From the NCBI GenBank assembly GCA_009746045.1, contig RPFO01000065.1, positions 996,211-1,060,210 on the forward strand: a stretch of 64,000 nucleotides of DNA, written 5' to 3'. The stretch is from Mesostigma viride. Lineage: Eukaryota > Streptophyta > Mesostigmatophyceae > Mesostigmatales > Mesostigmataceae. This document shows positions 24,501 to 34,679 of the stretch, piece by piece. The notes beneath the pieces were generated by a model. The model saw nothing but the letters and a program-made list of their open reading frames with translations. It made no database searches and was not told the DNA's origin. The translations under genes were made by a program, and so were the position numbers. How positions within the stretch are numbered: the stretch's first letter is position 1; each line of letters opens with the position of its first letter.

Positions 24501-27500
24501 CCCACCCCTCCCACCCCTTTTCACCCCCTCTCCCACCCCTCCCACCCCCCAGCAACGCGCTCACGATGGCAAACAACGAGGAGTTCCGTCGCAAGGAGGA
24601 GGAGATGCGGCGCGAGCACGAGCGCCAGCTGGCGGCGATGGAGGAGCGGTTTGCGGCGGAGAAGGAGGCGCAACTGAGTGCGGAGCTGGAGGCCTTGAAG
24701 GCCAAGGCGCTGGAGGAGATGGCGGCCAAGGCGCGCGCGCTGGCAGAGCAGGAGCGCCTCATCCAGGAGAAGAAGAACGAGATCGAGAGCAAGGTGAGGG
24801 GAAGAATAATGAGGTGGACTAGTGTGCCCCGCTGGCTTCGCCCAGCCAAAAAAAGCACTTTGGAGCGGTAGAGGGACTGCCCGCTGCCCGCTGCGTAGTA
24901 CGTGGTCCTTCGCTGCGCTCCGGAGAGGGGAACAGTACGGTGCTCGCTTCGCTCGCGGCCCGCTGAACAGAACCGTGCTCGCTTCGCTCGCGGCCGCTGA
25001 ACAGTACGGTGCTCGCTGCGCTCGCTGTGCGCTTTCAGCGCAGCTCGCTTCGCTCGCCGGGCGCTTCGCGCGGGTTGGTGGTCAGGCGGTCGTCTTCTTT
25101 CGTATTGGCGTTCAGTATTTCCTAGGCTTTTTGGATTGGCGGGGAAGTCGCGATGCCCTGGATAGTGCCGGATGCCTACTCATTGCTAAATAAATATATA
25201 GGATACGGAGATTTTGGGGGGTAAAGAGAAAGAACGAGATCGAGAGCAAGGTGGGGGGAAGAATAATGAGGTGTACATGGAGATTTGGTGGGGTAAAGAG
25301 AAAGCACGAGATCGAGAGCAAGGTGGGGGGAAGAGTAATGAGGTGGATACGGAGATTTGGTGGGGTAAAGAGAAAGCACGAGATCGAGAGCAAGGTGGGG
25401 GAAGAATAATGAGGTGGATACGGAGATTTGGTGGGGTAAAGAGAAAGAACGAGATCGAGAGCAAGGTGGGGGGAAGAATAATGAGGTGGATACGGAGATT
25501 TGGTGGGGTCAAGAGAAAGCACGAGATCGAGAGCAAGGTGGGGGGAAGAATAATGAGGTGGATACGGAGATTTGGTGGGGTAAAGAGAAAGAACGAGATC
25601 AAGAGCAAGGTGAGGGAAAAGGGGGGGACAACCGAATAGAGAGCATCACGGGAATGGGGAGGAGAGCTGAACTTGGTGTGTTTGGAGGGGCGGGGGGAGG
25701 AATCGATCACCCGTATGGCAGGGGATAGGAGCGACGGGGAAGCAGGTGAGGCATTAGTAGGGAAAAGGGAACGCCTGCTTTTGTTAGAATGGAATTCGCT
25801 TGTGAATGGTCAGGTGCCGATTCAGCAACTACAATAGCCACCAAACAGTATGACATTGTAAAATTTATCTGGGCGGGTAAAATGGTGTTCTTGGCTAATT
25901 CAATAGTTTTGTTTAAATGTGCTACGAAGCACCAGGGGATTGTCCTCACCCACATCTCAATTTCCCCATTCGTCCCGTGTTGATGCAGTGAGCACCAAGC
26001 TGGCTCTGGTGGCTGCTTCCCTTTGCTCTGGTGGCTGCTATCCTTTGCTCTGGTGGCTGCTTCCCTTTGCTCTGGTGGCTGCTACCCTTTGCTCTGGTGG
26101 CTGCTTCCCTTTGCTCTGGTGGCTGCTACCCTTTGCTCTGGTGGCTGCTTCCCTTTGCTCTGGTGGCTGCTTCCCTTTGCTCTGGTGGCTGCTATCCTTT
26201 GCTCTGGTGGCTGCTACCCTTTGCTTTGGTGGCTGCTACCCTTTGCTCTGGTGGCTGCAACACTTTGCTCTGGTTGCTGCTATCCTTTGCTCTGGTGGCT
26301 GCTTCCCTTTGCTCTGGTGGCTGCTATCCTTTGCTCTGGTGGCTGCTACCCTTTGCTCTGGTGGCTGCTATCCTTTGCTCTGGTGGCTGCTATCCTTTGC
26401 TTTGGTGGCTGCTACCCTTTGCTCTGGTGGCTGCTACCCTTTGCTCTGGTGGCTGCTACCCTTTGCTCTGGTGGCTGCTACCCTTTGCTCTGGTGGCTGC
26501 TATCCTTTGCTCTGGTGGCTGCTATCCTTTGCTCTGGTTGCTGCTATCCTTTGCTCTGGTGGCTGCTACCCTTTGCTCTGGTGGCTGCTACCCTTTGCTC
26601 TGGTGGCTGCTACCCTTTGCTCTGGTTGCTGCTACCCTTTGATCTGGTGGCTGCTACCCTTTGCTGCGTGGGTTTCAAGCCCTTGCTCCCTGCCACTGTC
26701 GTCATCTCCTCGGTTGTCATGACTACGTAAGTCATTGTAACCACCATGGCTGTCCTGGTCAGCAGCGCCCTCCTCCACCACCACCAGCGCCAGCAGCACC
26801 GCCGTTACCAACCTCGTCACCATCCCACCTTCCCTGCCTCCACTACGTTTCCTCGGGCGCCCCGCCCGCAGCAAGCGCAAGCGCAGCAGCAGGAGATCTA
26901 CGAGCGGATGATGCGGGAGCAGAAGGCCGCGTTTGAGAAGATGATGCGCGAGCAGGTGAGGTCAAGGGGAAGATGCCTGTGCAGGTGACGACTAGCAGAG
27001 GATGGGTACGCGGGTGAGGGCAAGGGGAGGATGCGCTTGGGCCACCACCCAAACCCTGATGGTTGAAAGACGGACCTAGCGGAAGCCGCATGGGAGAGCA
27101 CAGCCCCAGGTGGATGCTGGATTAGCAGGCAAAGAGACTGCCTTAACGCAGCTCGTGTGTGGGATGGTCTTACCTAGCAGTAAACTGGCAAGGGCAAAGT
27201 CATGGTGCCACCACCGTTGCCTCCAAAGAGCTTGCTGGCATGGTGACCCAGACTCAAGTAGCAGTAGAAATCCCCTAGGCAGCACACCAATGGAAACTAT
27301 TTGCCTATTGAGGGGAGTGTACTGCTTTCTGGGTTGACCTTCCTGACGGGAGTTGGCTGGAAGTGCTGCCACTGCCACTGGCTCAACAGCGAATGGTGGG
27401 GTTCAAAGTATGCCTCTCCAACGTGCCCGCTCACCAGGATGAGCGAGCTCATGTTTCTGCACCGCACCATGAACCGTGTGATCGACCTTTGAAACATCAG

Positions 27501-30500
27501 CAAACGTAGAATGGCTCTCATCATTGCCACGCATACATTGCCTTTTGTCGTCACTAAGTCCTTACGGTGCCCTTTGGAATGTTGCTGCACCATCCTGACA
27601 TGCTGCAAGCAACGCTGCACCTGCACCTGCCTGCTTGTGCCCACAGCTGGAGGCGCAGCGGGCGGAATTAGAGCGGCAGCAGGCGGTGGCGCAGGAGACC
27701 AAGCGTCGCGAGATGGAGGAACAGGTGAGATGCGTCAACATGTGAAGGGCGAGGGGGAAGACCAGTGGGGTGGAGAAGAAGGTGAGAAGAAGGTGAGAAG
27801 CCACAAGGGGGGAGGAGGATGTGCTTAGAGGTGGGGAGAGGAGGCAGCCGGGTGGAGGAGAAGGTGAAATACTATAGAGAAAGAGATCGGTGAGAAGTGG
27901 AGATAGGAAGCCGCCTCCAGCCTGTACCCTTCCTGGGAACCCCTTGTTGTTCCTTTCAGCATGTCCCCCTTCCCCCTGCCTCCCTGCCTTGCCGTCAAGG
28001 CCCTACGTTTACCACTTCCTTCACGGTCGCATGCGTCCCCATTTCCTGCGCACACAATCCGTTCCACATGAGTTACTTGTACAGGAACCATCATCCCATA
28101 AGCTTTTCCTCCACTAGCAACCCCCCTTTTCCTGCTCACACGAAGAAGCCTCCCCTTTCTGCCTGGGCCCTGTTTGCATGCCCCCTGCCTGTGCGATATC
28201 CTAGAGTGTTCTTTTTCTTTTCATGCCCTCTTACTTGTGCCCCCCTTAAGCGCCTCCTGTTGTCACCCCCTCATCTGTTCACGCCCCATGGCTCATGCCC
28301 ACAGCATGCGTGGCCTTCTGTAGTCACCCCCTTCTGCATCCCCTCGGCGTGTGCCCCCTCTGTGCTCTCAGTCCCTTGCTCATACGCGGCCTGTGCATCG
28401 CCCTCTACGCCTGCCCCCTTTTCCCATGTATTCTCTCCTGGCGCATCCCCTTCATCGGCCACCAGCAAGCACTTGAAGAGGCGAGCATGCGTGAGGACGC
28501 GATGCGGCAGGCCATGCTGGATGAGGCCATCGGCCACATGGTGCAGCTGATCAACGAGGCCAACGACATGAGCGCCGAGATGGGGCGCGGGGTCACCTTT
28601 GAGGTGCGCATCGTTACGCACACGGGCGGCGCGGGGGCGGACGGTGGCAGTCGCCGCATCAACTCTCCCATCAACGAGCTGCTCAGCGCCGAGGTGAGGC
28701 AGCGCTCATTGTTGTGGGGCGGGCGGGGAGGAAGGGGGGGAGGAAGGGGGGGAGGAAGGGGGGGAGGAAGGGGGGGAGGAAGGGGGGGAGGAAGGGGGGG
28801 AGGAAGGGGGGGAGGAAGGGGGGGAGGAAGGGGGGAGGAAGGGGGGGGAGGGGAGAGGGGGGAAGCATCGGAACCTTTTGTACCGGTGCTGTTGCCTGCT
28901 CCCTGCCTGCTGGGCTCATGCATGTGTTACCCAGCTCACACCGGGCAGGTATACGCAAACAAGTCGTGGCCCCTTGGCTGCACAAGTACGACGGGGGGAC
29001 CATGCGCACTTAAGGTTGTGCTGGAACAGGGGACCTAAGGCAGGCTAGGCCAATGGCACATATGACAGGCCACACGAATCCACCGCTGCTCCCTGCTGCA
29101 GTGCTCACCTGGTGCGCCCTCCAAAGCCCCATCAATGTCCGCCGGGGGCAAGCTTGTTCCTTGGAAGTGGCATGCACATGTGCTCTGAGTTTCCAGCCCT
29201 AAAAAAGAAAAGGTGTGTGGCCTGCATCCGCCAGCACTAGCAGACTGCCCCAACCCTGCCCTGACTCCGCGCTTCTCCCGCAACTCTGACTAAAATTGCA
29301 CCTCCCCACCCCAACACGTGATGCTCCCCCCTGGGCCCCCCCCTCTCCCTCCTATTGCCCCCTCTTCCTTCCTCTCCCCCGCCCCATCCTTCCACCCACC
29401 CACCCACCCACCCACCCACCCACCCACCCACCCACCCACCCACCCACCCACCCACCCACCCACCCACCCACCCACCCACCCACCCACCCACCCAGTCGGA
29501 GGTGGCGGTGGCGGTCACGTTCAAGGACGGCAGCAGCGCCACGTGGGACGCGGACAAGTTCTCCAACCGCGTCTTCATCATGCGCGAGCAGTTCCAGGCA
29601 TTCCTCGAGGACCCCACCTTTGAGGTCGCCTTCGAGGACGACCCCTTCTACGACCCATCCGAGGTTCAGCTGCTCGGCTCATGCCTCGTCTTCCTGGAGG
29701 CGCTGTGCCACCTGTTGGAGACGGACCACGAGCCTACGATTGTGGACTACCGAGGCGCGCCACTGGGGCAGCTGGCGGTGGAGATGTACGTGGGAGGGGG
29801 GGAGCAGTATGCATGGCGTGGTGGGGGGGTGGAGTTGGAATAGTAGGGCTATATAATGGCGGAATGGACCAGGGCACTGCGGGCCGGGGGGGGTATTAGT
29901 GGGTTGTGCGGCGGGGGCTGGTAGGACGATGCGTGGCGGGAGGTAGTAGGAGTGGTGCATGGGTGGCGTTGTGCTGGTGCTGCTGGGCAGCTTGTAATGT
30001 TAGTGCTGCATGGCAGCAGGTGATCGTCCTGTGCGGTGGCAGGTGGCACAGGTGCTGTGTGGCGGTGGAAGGAAGAACAATGCTGCATGTGGCGGCGAGC
30101 ACTGGCAGCTGGGTAGCGGAGAGTGTGGGTTAGCATGGGTGCGGGCGCGAGCAGCATGGGTGGGAGGTATTGCGGCTGAATGCCTCGACGGCTCATGTGG
30201 CTGGAGCTCGCTCTTGTTTGACATTTTCCCAGTGCTCACGGGGTGGCGTAGGGGAATCTGAGGCAACATCCGCGTTCAAGGGAATGCACGCTGTCAAGGA
30301 CCGCAGACCTGGTCATGCTCTGGCATCTCTGCCGCCTGCGCGGATACCTGTTTTCCGCACCTGGCATGTATGCCTGACGTGCGCCACGCCTTGCATGAAT
30401 GCCTGTAGTTACCGTCCCTTGTCCATGTGCCTGTGTGTGCCACGCCAGCAAGCCGTGCGGGCCGGACGGCAGCGACAACTTTGAGGACGTGGACTCCCCC

Positions 30501-33500
30501 CGGCAGCTGATCGGCCGCCGGCTGGACGTGCTGGTGGACATTGCGCGCGTGAGCGACCTGACCACGCACTGCATCATGGACGTGCACGTCAAGTACAAGT
30601 TCTTCAACGAGCCGCCCACGGTGACCGAGGTCAGTGATGGCAAGCGATGTTTCACAGGTGAATGTGTGATAGTATCCATGGAGATCTGCAGCAGCAGGGA
30701 GTGATGGAGTACAGAAAGTGGCAGTGGTCAGTAGCTGGAAATGGCAGATTTAAGAACATTTTCGTGGCGATAGCTGGTGGTGGCAGAGGTGAGTGGCTGA
30801 TAGGGGCATGGGGCAGTAGTGAAATGTGACAGAAGGCAGTATGGAAGTGGCAGAGCTGCTAAAGTATCAGATGTCAGTAGCTGAACTGACTGGCTGGAAC
30901 TATACGGCTCATCTCGTTGATCGGATAACCCAGTTGCCGCTGGTTGCTTGGTTGCCTCCCCAGAACTCGAATTCGGTTACACTGTTGTCCCTCTCTGTTG
31001 CGCCCATTTGCGGCCATGAGCAAGAGAATTGTCGTATGAATGAGCAAGAGCGCTATCTGATGAGCAATGGTGTGACGAACGTCTGGCTCTCCCTTTCCGT
31101 CCACCCTTCCTCCCCTTGACTTGATGGTGCTCTCACAAGATAGGCAGGAAGTGCGGAAATTAGTTTCAGCGTAGGGCTGTTCACTCCAAGCCCCTGCAAC
31201 CTGATAAATTGCCTCTGCTTGCCTGCCCCCATGGCTTGTCCCCGTGGCTGGGTGCTATCATCCATCTTTGCCCCACGCCCACAGACGTGCAAGCAGGTCA
31301 CGCGCAACCCCACGTTCAACTTCCGGCGGCAGCACACGTTTGAGCACGTCTCCGAGGAACTCTTCCAGTACCTGATGAGCGATGCCATCCTGTTCGAGGT
31401 GTACGGCAAGAGCCCAGGTGCGTGGCCATGTAGGCATGGTGGGCAAAAAGAGCCCAGGTGTGTGGCCATGTTTGCATGGGGGTCAACAAGGGCCCAGGTG
31501 CGTGGGGGCAGTGAAATGGGCAGTGAAATTAAGCTTTCCCCATTATAGGTGTTTTTCATTCATTCATTTGGCCTGGGATGCGCGCACTGTGCTGCATGCG
31601 CGCGTGCTTCCAACCTGTACACCAGGAGTAAAATGGCCACGTAACATCCACGTGCAGCCAACATATGATGTGGACACTCTCCCCCACCCTCCCTGTTCAC
31701 ATGTACCCAGATAAATTGTATCCAGCTGGCACACCATGGCAGCGCAAGCCGGTAATAGCGTGTCTGTATTGATTCTGCTCGCCTTGTGTGCATGCGTGGC
31801 ACCAACCCATCTCCTACATGCACACCCACCAGTTGTCTGCTTCCCGGACTCTCCTGTCGGACTTGCACTAATCTGGTCTCCCATCCCATCTGCTACCCCC
31901 TCCCATTTCGGGCTGCCTCCCTGAATCCCAAACCATGCACCATTTTACAAAATAAATAAATAAACACCATACACCATAAACTATAAACCATGAACCACAA
32001 ACCCCAACCCCTCAACTGCTTGCAGACGTCAAGGACGAGGACCGTGTGGGGTCCCTGCGCAAGCGACCGCTCCCCGGCGCGCGCACCGAGCTGCCCAGCA
32101 TCCGCGCAACGCGCTTCCACTCCCCTGGGACCTTGTCCCCCGCCGACATGTCGCCCATGGCCGGCACGCTGTCGCCCATGCGCGGGCCCGACGGCCGGAC
32201 CTACAAGTTCCCCTCCCTCTCCCCGCTCGCGCCGCGGGACGGCAGTGAGCACAACCAGTCGTTCAAGCTGCCGCCGCCAAACTTCCGGTCACACTCGGGC
32301 GGTGCGGCGTCCCCTTTGCCGCCGCACACACACTCCAAGCTGGGCATGTCACCCTTTGGCGCCGCCGATGGGGCCTCTCCGTTTGCAGGAGGCGCCGGGT
32401 TGCCACCCAAGTCCCCTCGCATGGACGATGGGGGGGGGTCACATGCAGGGGGGGTTGCAGGGGGGTCTTACGCAAGGCTGGTGCGTGCCAGCTCGCCAAG
32501 TGGCAGCGCGGGTGCCTACGCAGATGCCAGCTTCCGTGGGGAGGAGGACGGGGCCGTGGCTGGTCGAGAGGGCGCGACGACGCCGCGCCTACGGACGAGT
32601 ACCAGCCGTTCCGATTCGTCCTCGCGACCCATCACGCCGGAGCAATCGCAGCACCACCCCCCGCAGCGGCATGCCAAGGCCATGCCATCCCCCCCATCCC
32701 CCACTCCCCTGCCCGCCCCTGCTCCCCATCCCTCACCTTCTCCCTTGCCTCCCCCTGCCTCTGCGTATGAGCCACCCCCGGCCGTCTACGGGTCTGGGTC
32801 GGGCGTGGAGCCGACGCTCACCCCAGCTGTGGCGGGCGACCTTAGCCACCGCAGCACGGGTGGCGCGCACGAGGACGGCAGCATTATCGCGGAGCGGCAG
32901 CGTGCGGAGCGCGAGGCCGAAGAGAAGCGCAAGGCCGCAGAGGAGAACGCGCGGCTCCACAAGGAGGTGGGTGCTAACGGCTGCGGTGTGTGGCTGTGCA
33001 ACGAGGCGGGTGTGCGGTTGCACAAGGCGGTGGGGGCGCGGTTGCGCAAAGTAGTGAGCGCCTAGCTGCGCACTGGAACGAAACGCGTTATTGCACAGAG
33101 AAGTGAATGCTTCGCTGCACAAAATGGATATAAATGCGTGGTTGCACAAAGAGGCGGGTGCGCAGTTTCAAAGAAATATGGAAACGGGGACGTTTTTGTT
33201 TCATGTGCCATGTTTTTTCTCTGCCACTGTCATAGGTTCTGTTTTTTCTCTTATCGATATAGCGCACCGTCAAATCAAGCGCAACTCTCGTTCGTCATTA
33301 GCAATCACAGTTTCATGGGTATCACCATAGATAGAATGTGGTATGCGATTGCGCACGAAACTTGGTTCTTGTGAGGATTTTGTTGGTAAGCGTGCACTTG
33401 CATGTGTGTGTGCTTTTAATGCCCTGACAGCTGGCGGAGCTGAAGGCGCAGATGGCAGAGGCAAACCTGCGACGAGAAAACGCTGCTAAAGCCGCGGAGA

Positions 33501-33748
33501 GTGCCAGCAGTTCGGAGGCGGAACGCGAGAGGCAGGCACAAGAGCAAATGAAGGCCGAGCTAGAAGCCATGAAAAAGCAAATGATGGAAATGACTACGGC
33601 TATCCGGGACCAGGGTCCGAGGCCTGTTGTCCAAGTGGTCAATACCAGCCCACACCAGGCATCGTCTCCTGCCCGGTCAACACCTGTAGCATCACCAGAG
33701 TCGGAGGCGCATGATGGCCCCAAATCGAAAGCATGTATCATACTGTAG
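8445..33748 (+). CDS. kinesin-3 (KIF1/Unc104-like) motor protein, 27 exons, C-terminal CAAX box
   Basis: Exons: 8445-8515, 8768-8841, 10048-10173, 10787-10971, 11477-11542, 12420-12475, 13073-13211, 13620-13730, 14414-14553, 14904-15002, 15516-15589, 16681-16737, 17377-17452, 17888-17948, 20930-21032, 21542-21726, 22879-22958, 23595-23684, 24553-24793, 26872-26955, 27647-27724, 28466-28693, 29496-29785, 30449-30629, 31285-31417, 32026-32966, 33431-33748. They total 4287 nt, one open frame of 1428 codons plus stop. Every intron is GT-AG except the AT-AC intron 15003-15515. The order motor, FHA, coiled coils, KIF1-type region is that of plus-end-directed kinesin-3 vesicle motors. The PH domain common in this family is absent; the protein ends KACIIL. 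Exon 12's 3' edge is the least certain (GTGAGT at 16738, or GTGGCG upstream). Confidence 0.93.
11062..11204 (+). repeat. G-rich minisatellite in kinesin intron 4
   Basis: Runs of GGGGCGGGGG and longer G tracts extend for about 140 bp, preceded by a GAGAGGGC repeat (11006-11061). The G strand is the transcribed RNA sense, so it could form G-quadruplexes in the pre-mRNA. Confidence 0.85.
14330..14413 (+). repeat. CTCCCGCA repeats before the exon 9 acceptor
   Basis: Short units of the form CTCCCGCACTCATTTG/C repeat about five times, the last one forming the CTCCCGCAG acceptor itself. The repeat supplies the polypyrimidine tract of exon 9. Confidence 0.7.
15003..15515 (+). other. AT-AC intron with U12-type 5' splice site (kinesin intron 10)
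   Basis: Exon 10 ends CTGCG and the intron begins ATATCCTTGA, matching the U12 AT-AC donor consensus ATATCCTT at all eight positions. It ends CTCCAC before GTACGTGGAC, restoring the conserved LRYVDRAK reading. No GT donor works: the exon has none upstream, and reading on gives an in-frame TGA. The branch point is weak: CCCCTGTAC (15482-15490) is 26 nt from the acceptor, while the textbook-like TTCTCCTTAAC (15371-15381) is about 135 nt away. Confidence 0.8.
16681..17948 (+). CDS. kinesin neck and first coiled coil, exons 12-14
   Basis: Exons 12-14 encode [31 protein letters not shown] and [12 protein letters not shown]. This is the neck coil and the WEEKL motif found before the FHA domain in KIF1-type kinesins. 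The heptad-like spacing supports a short coiled coil. Confidence 0.85.
19696..19981 (-). mobile_element. 5'-truncated family B insertion with 9-bp target duplication
   Basis: The insert is flanked by AGACCGGTA (19687-19695) and AGACCAGTA (19982-19990), and the LINE 3' sequence resumes normally after it. Read on the minus strand, it matches the 3' end of the ORF1 element at about 37065-37345, including the CATATGCCCCTTCTCAGGGA segment and the CTCCCAACGGAG hairpin. Its A/T-rich tail lies at 19696-19715. Confidence 0.8.
20004..20205 (+). repeat. (CCAT)n microsatellite, about 200 bp
   Basis: Perfect CCAT tetranucleotide run. Other family A copies carry only three or so units at the same place, so this is an expansion of the LINE's own 3' UTR repeat. 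Confidence 0.97.
20930..22958 (+). CDS. kinesin-3 FHA domain, exons 15-17 (about residues 446-567)
   Basis: The segment reads [18 protein letters not shown], then [25 protein letters not shown] and [14 protein letters not shown]. This is the kinesin-3 FHA core: the LNEDP entry, the TRVG strand, the HCT motif and the HVFRF-like end. FHA domains bind phosphothreonine peptides; in kinesin-3 they also take part in dimer control. Confidence 0.92.
23595..27724 (+). CDS. kinesin coiled-coil stalk, exons 18-21
   Basis: Exon 18 encodes the DWAFAQKEL motif that follows FHA in KIF1 proteins. Exons 19-21 (about residues 598-732) are highly charged, with long Glu/Arg/Lys/Ala stretches such as [15 protein letters not shown] and [12 protein letters not shown], typical of coiled coil. 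Exon 20 starts with a Gln/Ala-rich run. Confidence 0.88.
24351..24460 (+). repeat. 10-bp ACCCCTTTGC tandem repeat upstream of exon 19
   Basis: Eleven perfect units of ACCCCTTTGC, followed by related pyrimidine-rich repeats to the exon 19 acceptor at 24552. They provide a very long polypyrimidine tract. Confidence 0.95.
24899..25075. repeat. GC-rich palindromic cluster (CTCGCTTCGCTCGC units)
   Basis: At least four copies of a self-complementary GCTCGCTTCGCTCGC-like unit lie among GAACAGTACGGTGCTCGC spacers and can form stacked hairpins. They resemble the short dispersed palindromes known from green algal genomes. The cluster lies in kinesin intron 19. Confidence 0.7.
25200..25620 (+). repeat. 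72-bp tandem repeat copied from the exon 19 / intron 19 boundary
   Basis: Six units (spacings 72, 72, 71, 72, 72 bp) each contain the GAACGAGATCGAGAGCAAG end of exon 19 followed by GTGGGG or GTGAGG. The true exon ends at 24793 with the same bases. Each unit therefore carries a duplicated 5' splice site in the correct orientation. Confidence 0.9.
26002..26665 (+). repeat. 22-bp minisatellite in kinesin intron 19, about 30 units
   Basis: The unit TTTGCTCTGGTGGCTGCTACCC repeats with small variants (ACCC, ATCC, TTCC). Because 22 is not a multiple of three and the unit has no stop codon, all three forward frames stay open and produce a long false ORF. Confidence 0.95.
28466..31417 (+). CDS. KIF1-type C2-like region of kinesin-3, exons 22-25 (about residues 733-1009)
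   Basis: Exon 22 has a helix ([16 protein letters not shown]) like the KIF1B-domain helix. Exon 23 has [20 protein letters not shown] and a [13 protein letters not shown] ending, parallel to the KIF1 segment with DPF..LLG..VFL and a KGE..G.L.VE strand. Exons 24-25 (DVHVKYKFF, then [20 protein letters not shown] followed by VYG) parallel the KIF1 segment ending in VFEVFG. These stalk domains regulate cargo and adaptor binding. Confidence 0.8.
28724..28850 (+). repeat. purine-only GGAGGAAGGGGG minisatellite, kinesin intron 22
   Basis: About ten 12-bp units of purines only. Possible triplex or G-quadruplex former. Confidence 0.9.
29392..29495 (+). repeat. (CCCA)n run ending in the exon 23 splice acceptor
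   Basis: About 25 CCCA units run directly into CCCAG followed by exon 23. The last unit plus one G is the acceptor, so the microsatellite itself is the polypyrimidine tract. Confidence 0.95.
32026..33748 (+). CDS. kinesin-3 tail, exons 26-27, with CAAX terminus
   Basis: Exon 26 is 941 nt and encodes a low-complexity Ser/Pro/Gly-rich linker (residues about 1010-1300) with several SP motifs that could be phosphorylated. It ends in a charged helix that continues through exon 27 ([19 protein letters not shown]...) to about residue 1382. The last residues are KSKACIIL, then TAG. CIIL fits the CAAX prenylation consensus, and Leu at the last place favours geranylgeranylation; nearby lysines fit a membrane anchor. 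No PH domain is seen. Confidence 0.85.
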
Positions 33749-34005
33749 TATCTGCGCTGGCGCTTGGATTTGCCGGTGAGGCGTACGCATATCTTTATCT
33801 AACCATGATCCACATAATCGCCTGGTGCATTATTAGAAGAAGTACAAACTCTCACATTTCAATGGTATTTATTCAATTCCAAGTGATCGATAGTTTATCC
33901 ACAAACACAAGAACAGTCCTGTCCCGTGGCATGAAAAACAGATATGAATCGCCTAGTTTGAAATTGCTACCAAAATTGGTACTCCCCCCAATCGCGACTT
34001 GCAGC
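33749..34005. other. kinesin 3' flank
   Basis: This holds the kinesin 3' UTR and a short intergenic stretch up to the LINE tail at 34006. I see no gene and no firm polyadenylation signal. Confidence 0.4.
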
Positions 34006-34580
34006 CAATTAATTAATTAATTAATTAGACTCGTGCTCCCGTTGGGGAGTCACGGAGCATTAACCCCGATGCATGGATGGATGGATGGGTGCAAACAGTC
34101 CTACCGGTCTAATCTATCTACATCGGCTACATACTAAATCTATCTAACAGCATTCTAACTACAACATCTATCTAGACAGCCGCACGCTGCCCTAGGGGAG
34201 CTGTCTGGCGTGCCTCCCACGGGATTGCACACGCGGGCGCTTCCCCACCGGGGGGGGCTCCTTGTCCTCTATGACCTGGGCCCACTTGGCCTTGTCCATC
34301 ATCTTCTTCCAAATCACGGAGAGGCCTAGGCCCCCCATGTCCTCTACTAGCTGTTCTTTGAAGGTGCGGGCCTTGCGGCGTCTAACATCACGGGGCCCGG
34401 CCCACGTCAGGAGGTGCCGGCCAGGCTGGGCTGGTCGCAGTCCTGCGGGGGGGCCACGTAAGGTGCAGCCAATTGGCTGTTGCCATGCAAGTTGACATAT
34501 GACAATGGTCCGGATTCTCCCGATTTCTGGCCTGCGCTGGTTGTCTCCTTGATATGACAATGGTCGCCATCACACTCCTC
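34006..34580 (-). mobile_element. LINE family A 3' fragment, minus strand
   Basis: On the minus strand it encodes [16 protein letters not shown]...KKMMDKAKWAQVIEDKE, then the 3' UTR with a few CCAT units, the CTCCCCAACGGGAG hairpin and a (TTAA)n end at 34006-34026. This is the same 3' region as at 19.4-20.3 kb and 53.6-53.95 kb. It is 5'-truncated. Confidence 0.8.
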
Positions 34581-34679
34581 GAGAATTAAGCCGGAGGCTG
34601 CCCAACTTGGCTGGACTGCCTGGCGCTCGAGGCCGGCTCAGGCAGATGGTCTAGAAATTTGCCCCAAAACGGAGGCCCT

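Noticed and set aside
25200-25620. CRISPR-like array
   Set aside because: Units are contiguous 72-bp tandem copies without unique spacers, in a eukaryotic intron.
28714-29013. Gly/Arg/Lys-rich ORF
   Set aside because: Translation of the purine minisatellite in kinesin intron 22.
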